Position numbers and translations under genes: made by a program. A stretch of DNA of 10,548 nt from Gryganskiella cystojenkinii (lineage: Eukaryota > Mortierellomycota > Mortierellomycetes > Mortierellales > Mortierellaceae). Shown here piece after piece: positions 6,262 through 10,548 of the stretch; the stretch's first letter is position 1; each line of letters opens with the position of its first letter. A model generated the notes under the pieces. That model did not search any database and had not been told where the DNA came from. It saw nothing but the letters and a program-made list of their open reading frames with translations. Where the stretch lies: positions 1 to 10,548 of the forward strand of contig JAAAIG010000152.1 in the NCBI GenBank assembly GCA_015852425.1. The letters run 5' to 3'.

Positions 6262-8196
6262 TTATACGCGAGAAGAGGCAGCGTCCACAGAAGAAGGCTG
6301 ACTCTTATTCTGTTGGTTCAACGTGGTCGAGGATGCATCGGATTCCTCGTCATCACGGGCGCTGGATTCTTCGTCGTCCGAATCCGCGGTTGCCAATAAC
6401 GCATTTTGGTCCAATTCTCCTGTCGTGATGGCTTCCTTGAGAGCCTCGGTCAAGGGCTGATTGTGTCGATAGATGTAGAACTGGAAGAAAATCTAAAATT
6501 AATCATAAGAAACAATAAAATAGTCGAATGATTAGTAGGGGCGACAATAAACAAGTCATCCAACCAAGCTCGTAAAGGGTCAGTGTTTGTAAGTGCCCGC
6601 TTTTTTTTCTTACCGTAAAATCAAAGAGTAAGGTACCACCGGATCCCAGCCACCAGGGCATGTTCTTGATCAAGTAATCAATCTCGAGCGAGTTCAGAAA
6701 GATCGAGGCGACATAAAGAATATTTCCCAAGACCGAGAACATGAACATCATGATCGACAGTCCCTCACAGGACTTGAGTCGCCAATTCTTGTAGATCTGA
6801 GGGATACGTGAACCCAAATAAAGAACAGCACTACCCCATCCAAGGAGCAAGGGCAACACCGTGTAATAGAATCCAGTCTTGTCGTCCTCAGGAGAATGCT
6901 TCTTGTGCTTCTTGCCGCCACCCATAATCGACATCAAGTCTCCGGTTTCCTCTTCACCAGTAGGAGGGTGGGAAGGTGAGGGTGGCAATTTGCCATGACC
7001 ACCGCCGTTACCACGTCCACAACGCGATCCCTCCTCCGAATCCTCACCGTGGCCGATCGTGCACTGAAGCCAATCCTGATAAGCCCAGATCAAAAACGCG
7101 ATCGAGACGATGGGGAAAATGATCATGAGAGCCTTGCGCGCCATCTTGCGACGACGACTTGCCTTGGATCGATGTCGTCCCGAGGCCGAGGTCATGACCG
7201 AGTGAGTTGAAGGACGACGCTGATGCTGTCCTCCTGTTGTAGAGGCGTGGGCATGTTCGTCGCCATGGTGGCCCGCAACAGCAGCGGCGGCGGTTGCGTT
7301 CGCAACCATGGCAGCCTGGTGAATGACGCGATCGTGCTCGTTCTCGTGAACGTGTCCAGAAGCTGGGACGCCAGAGTAATTGTTGAGGGTCGGTCCGGAG
7401 ATCAAAGGAGCATGCTCTCCAGTCATATTAGGTGATGACAAGCTATCCGGGCTGGCATTAATGACGGATTCGAAGCTGGCTTTCACGGATGTCCTGCGGT
7501 AGTAGAAGATTTGGAGAATCAAAGCGATCTATATCAGACAAAACAAAGATGTGGGGTCAGCGAAAGCAGGCTCTTGTTTTCCAACAACTCGAACTCTGTG
7601 GGCCACCACAATAGTCATGGGATAAGCAAAAACACAAAAACTTACATCTGCAATAGTGTAGTACCAGGCCAGAATGCGCTACTCGATCACAAGAAGGGAA
7701 GAGAGAACATGATTAGCCAACTAGCCACAGCGGCAAAACAAACAAACAAACAAAAGACAGATTGGCGCAGAAAAAGAGTGCGGCGACTGGATCGAACACA
7801 AAAACTAGCTCAAAGTTCTGCTCCCTCATTTTCGCTTTCCATGTACTAAAGCCGTGGTACGTTTCCCACACTTCCAGGTCGACAGAACCAGTTCTCCAAA
7901 CTTACCATAGTAAGCAACAGGTTCTCCATTATGGCGCCGACCAAGTTCATGATATCTCCAGCAAGCCAGATATACAAAAAGTCTAATGAAAGCGATTCTC
8001 CTGATTGTCTCTTGTAGTTGATCCAGAATTGACTATTTTCATATCAGATCCATTGAAAAACAAAACAAAAAAGGTCAGCTTGCGTGGGTTAACGAAGGAG
8101 CTGAGGAGATTGTGAGCCATGTGTTCGGCGATTCAAGAGAGAAAGGGAAGGCTTTTGCCGCACGCCCTTGTGCAACCATGGCCACGGTCAGTTTAT

Positions 8197-8235
<39 letters not shown>

Positions 8236-9472
8236 CGCACCACATACACCCAAGAAAAACCGCTAATCCACAATTTCGCCTTTCACTTGGTTCCCAGAAC
8301 ATCAGAAAAGTTGGACTCAGTCCCCGCCTGTTTGGGCAACAAAAAAAGAGTGAGGGAAGGAAGGCGGTTCGCTGTTGGCTGACTGCCATCGGTGTTGGTC
8401 TGCTGAGTTCAACAGAAACAAAAACAAGGTTTGGGTTTTGCTGCACCTGAACATGACATCGTTCTTGTGATGTTGACCTTGAGAATCTCGCCCATTTTGG
8501 GTCAGTCCTGTTTGTCATCCTTTCCATCCTTTGTCGCATAAGAGATGTAGGACGCTTACGTCGAGTTCCTAAGCGAGCCCAAGTCCTTGGTTTTCAGTAA
8601 CCCCTTTCGCCATCCTCGATCGTATCATCTCGTATCAGTTTCTATCTCTTTTTACATGTGCTGTCAATCTCGTTTGTTTTGTGCACCTTCCAAACACCTG
8701 TTCAATCTCCAAAGAAAAACCTTTTTTTTTCTTTCGTGAAAGAATAGATTCTAATTTCCAGTCCCTTGCTGTAAAAACAGGGGAAGCGCGAGTGAAGGGA
8801 GGGGGGTGGGGGATGCAACTCACCTCCAGGCAATCTTCCATTCCACCATCACCCCATATGATGTTATCGTGTCAAAGTTCAACCCCTTCCCTCCCTCCTC
8901 ATCCCCCAATAATCGAGAAAAAGAAAAGATAGTCCCCGCATCACACTGTGTTCCTTCTGTCCTGACAGACAGCATTTTCTTGTCTTTTGGCGGCTCTGAA
9001 GACCCGATCTTGCTCTGCTCTTTTTGTTCGAAACTCCTCTGCTGCATCAACAGGGGTGTGTGCACCATTTAAGCAAGGGATGATTTTTTTTTTTTTGGTG
9101 GCAAAGCTAGCACGAATGTGGTTGACGAATGCAACCTTGATCGGACCAAATGAGAATGCCAACCCCAATGTTCCCTTCATTCCTATCCCTGAAAAACTAT
9201 TTTGCTTGTGATCCACACACACGCACACAATCCATGAACGTCCGTTGGAGGGGAGAAAGATATTTGTTTTTGTCGAGGGTCATTTTTTTTGCAGAGTACC
9301 AACAAAAGCACAAGACTTACGGCGTAAAGACGATGAACCAGCAGAGGATCGAGAGAGAGCCGGCAATGTTTGAGAAATAGATGTTGGTGGGGATATCGGT
9401 GTTCTCTGCTAACGTTGAGGCGGCGGAGGTGCCTTGGTTGGCGAGCCAGAAGAAGATCGTGTGGACAACCAT
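6262..9472 (-). CDS. PQ-loop vacuolar/lysosomal cationic amino-acid transporter (Ypq1/SLC66A1 family)
   Basis: Family members (yeast Ypq1-3, mammalian PQLC2) export lysine, arginine or histidine across the vacuolar or lysosomal membrane. Exons: 9472-9321, 8032-7906, 7678-7646, 7528-6614, 6492-6262. All phases fit, introns are GT-AG (1288, 227, 117 and 121 nt) and the product is 485 aa. The start GCCATGG has an ideal context. SNIAGSLSILCWFIVFTPQF holds helix 1 and PQ motif 1 (P51-Q52), followed by DFLYIWLAGDIMNLVGAI (helix 2) and WYYTIADIALILQIFYY (helix 3). Helix 4 is about 235-255, helix 5 about 325-343, PQ motif 2 is GSRIPQIYKNW (P347-Q348), helix 6 about 358-382 and helix 7 about 396-417. 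The helix 3-4 loop (about 115-233) is long and His-rich, with an acidic dileucine EHAPLI (142-147). The tail after 420 is acidic and Ser-rich. Fungal members with such insertions are longer than the roughly 300-aa yeast forms. The substrate is inferred from family only. Confidence 0.92.
7735..7754. repeat. Short CAAA tandem repeat in PQ-loop intron 2
   Basis: AAAC/CAAA units repeat about four to five times within the 227-nt second intron. It is simple low-complexity sequence with no evident role. Confidence 0.8.
8197..8232. repeat. TTG microsatellite, 12 units
   Basis: Twelve uninterrupted TTG units lie inside intron 1 of the PQ-loop gene; the transcript reads (CAA)12. It is probably polymorphic. 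The poly-Thr and poly-Val/Leu reading frames it creates are artefacts of the repeat. Confidence 0.95.
8795..8815 (+). other. G-rich run with quadruplex potential
   Basis: GGGAGGGGGGTGGGGG holds G runs of 3, 6 and 5 within 16 nt. It could support a quadruplex with two G-tetrads on the plus strand. On the transcript it is a C-rich pyrimidine tract followed by CTGTTTTTACAG, the decoy acceptor inside intron 1. Confidence 0.5.
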
Positions 9473-9720
9473 GGCGTTGATTGTGTGTTTGGGGATGAAA
9501 GTAAAACAAATGAAAACAAGGGCAATTGAGAAGAATGAAAAGAAAGATCAGAGGAATGAACGAGTCCAAGGGACGAAGGATGGGGTTCGAAAGAAGAGTG
9601 GAGAGAAAGGGAGGCAGAGGGAGAGACAGGCGAGAAGAAGAAGAACGAAAATAGGTCAAGAGAGTTTAGAAAAAAAAAAGAAAGACGAAAACAACAAAAA
9701 AGTGAAACCCAGGAAACGAA
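9473..9720 (-). promoter_or_regulatory. CT-rich leader/promoter of the PQ-loop gene
   Basis: On the minus strand the roughly 240 nt before the ATG are dominated by C and T (purine-rich on the plus strand, 9530-9720), ending AAACACACAATCAACGCC just before the start codon. Such pyrimidine-rich leaders are usual at fungal transcription starts. No in-frame upstream ATG is obvious close to the start. Confidence 0.5.
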
Positions 9721-10548
9721 AGGTCCTGCTGATCATTGACGAAGAACCGGTCTCTCTGACAGGCTTTCGGTCTTCGCAAAGAGCACTCGGCATGGGCAAC
9801 CCGACGATTCCTTTTGAGCATGCCTTTGCGTGGGATACCTGTTGTTACTGGACGATAAGAGATTTTAGGGCCAGAAATCCTTAACCTTTGCCCTCTGGGC
9901 ACAGCATGCAATGCAAGGGACAGACACACAGATTTTTTTTTATCACATCAGAATCATCAAGAGTCAGAATTACAGTTTGGACCTTGGATCAACTAAGCTT
10001 TTTTCTCGACCAATTTTTTTTTTCTTTGGTTCTTTTTCCTCCACTTTCGTTCTCACCACTTCAAACTCTCCATTACCAGGTTCGACTCCCCTCTTCCCTT
10101 CCACTAGGACCTTGAGTTGTTCGCACTCTTACTCTTCTTTCTTGAGCGCAACAAACCCCAATTGCCTTCCGCATAAATTTATGCTACAATGTGACCCTTT
10201 CAGGAGTACAGTAACAATCCAATTCGGGGAGATCGATGGAGTCAGATGGTACCAGTTTTCGTTCTTTTGTGTTTTGTTTCCTGCGCCATCGGTGAATTCC
10301 CACTATCAAACTTTGTACTTTTTTTCATTCTTGAAAAGAATACCACGCGACCAAAAATTCACCTGTTTGTTTGCCACCTCCCACTCAAGACAAACACGTT
10401 GGTGCCACAACCTTCCAAGATCACCCGTTCAAGACCATTGTTTGCTGGGTTTACTGGGACTAACCAACCACCAATTTTTTGCACGCGGTCTTCTCATTCT
10501 TGCATGTGTCGAAACAATACTACTCTCCAGTTTTTTTTTTTTTTTTTT
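9721..10548. other. Upstream intergenic region, no supported gene
   Basis: About 830 bp with T-rich tracts (near 9932, 10012-10024, 10319-10325) and a terminal run of 18 T at the window edge. It contains a 14-bp palindrome at 10171-10184, CCAAT at about 10218, and a plus-strand frame open from ATG 10246 to the window end. The last has no coding bias. It may be promoter sequence for the PQ-loop gene and for a gene beyond the window. Confidence 0.45.
10171..10184. promoter_or_regulatory. 14-bp palindrome GCATAAATTTATGC
   Basis: A perfect palindrome in the upstream region, about 700 bp from the PQ-loop start codon. It could bind a dimeric factor. There is no second copy in the window and no direct evidence of function. 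Confidence 0.3.

Larger units (their letters stand above)
8033..9320 (-). other. PQ-loop gene intron 1 (1288 nt)
   Basis: The intron runs from GTAAGT after the CC of the P51 codon to AAATAG before the T that completes it. It is three to ten times longer than most other introns here. It contains a TTG12 repeat, T and A tracts, a G-rich run, and an internal GTGAGT...TTTTTACAG pair (about 8766-8824) that resembles a complete 50-60-nt intron. No exon inside it shows family similarity or the codon preference of the flanking exons. Confidence 0.85.

Noticed and set aside
8075..8539. Minus-strand open frame with a poly-Thr run
   Set aside because: It lies inside intron 1 of the PQ-loop gene, and the Thr run is the TTG/CAA microsatellite. 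There is no family similarity or coding bias.
9381..9884. Plus-strand open frame of 167 codons, Lys/Arg/Glu-rich
   Set aside because: Its first part is antisense to PQ-loop exon 1, and the rest reads the purine-rich complement of that gene's CT-rich leader. Composition explains the lack of stops.
1..10548. Mobile element, CRISPR array or viral insertion
   Set aside because: No transposase, reverse transcriptase, integrase or capsid motifs, no long terminal or spaced repeats; all repeats are simple-sequence tracts or short inverted repeats.

Overview
The window looks like nuclear DNA of a filamentous, early-diverging fungus, most simply a Mucoromycota or Mortierella-like species. That placement is inferred from three things: genes rich in canonical GT-AG introns (six in one 263-codon gene), CT-rich leaders just upstream of start codons, and a Ypq-type vacuolar PQ-loop transporter beside a nuclear-encoded complex I subunit and a replication protein. 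No rRNA, convincing tRNA, transposase or CRISPR array was seen. The exon models below were built by hand from reading frame, splice-site phase and family similarity.

Layout, left to right. (1) 1-359, + strand: the 3' end of a Gln/His/Pro/Ser-rich protein of unknown identity, with a poly(A) signal near 523-533. (2) 741-2499, - strand: replication protein A 32-kDa subunit (RPA2) in seven exons. Its first coding exon is only 7 nt. (3) 2500-2885: a divergent promoter region shared by RPA2 and the next gene, with a GAAT microsatellite close to the RPA2 start. (4) 2886-3791, + strand: NDUFB8/ASHI-type accessory subunit of mitochondrial complex I, two exons. (5) 3792-5124: long intergenic stretch with inverted repeats and a dense TTGATC cluster. 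(6) 5125-5887, + strand: a tentative small multi-exon gene (about 94 aa) that I do not recognise; its last two exons are the best supported. (7) 6262-9472, - strand: a seven-helix PQ-loop protein of the Ypq1/SLC66A1 family, 485 aa in five exons. Its 1.29-kb first intron falls inside the codon for the proline of the first PQ motif. (8) 9473-10548: CT-rich leader and promoter of that gene, then AT-rich sequence with no gene I can support, ending in a T tract at the window edge.

The genes do not form a pathway. They are unrelated housekeeping genes (DNA replication, respiration, vacuolar amino-acid export) in ordinary eukaryotic arrangement: convergent pair, divergent pair, tandem, convergent pair. 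The points most worth following up are the unidentified small gene, the upstream TTGATC cluster, the large intron splitting the PQ motif, the dileucine/His-rich cytosolic loop of the transporter, the 7-nt RPA2 exon, and the open reading frame running through the NDUFB8 intron.
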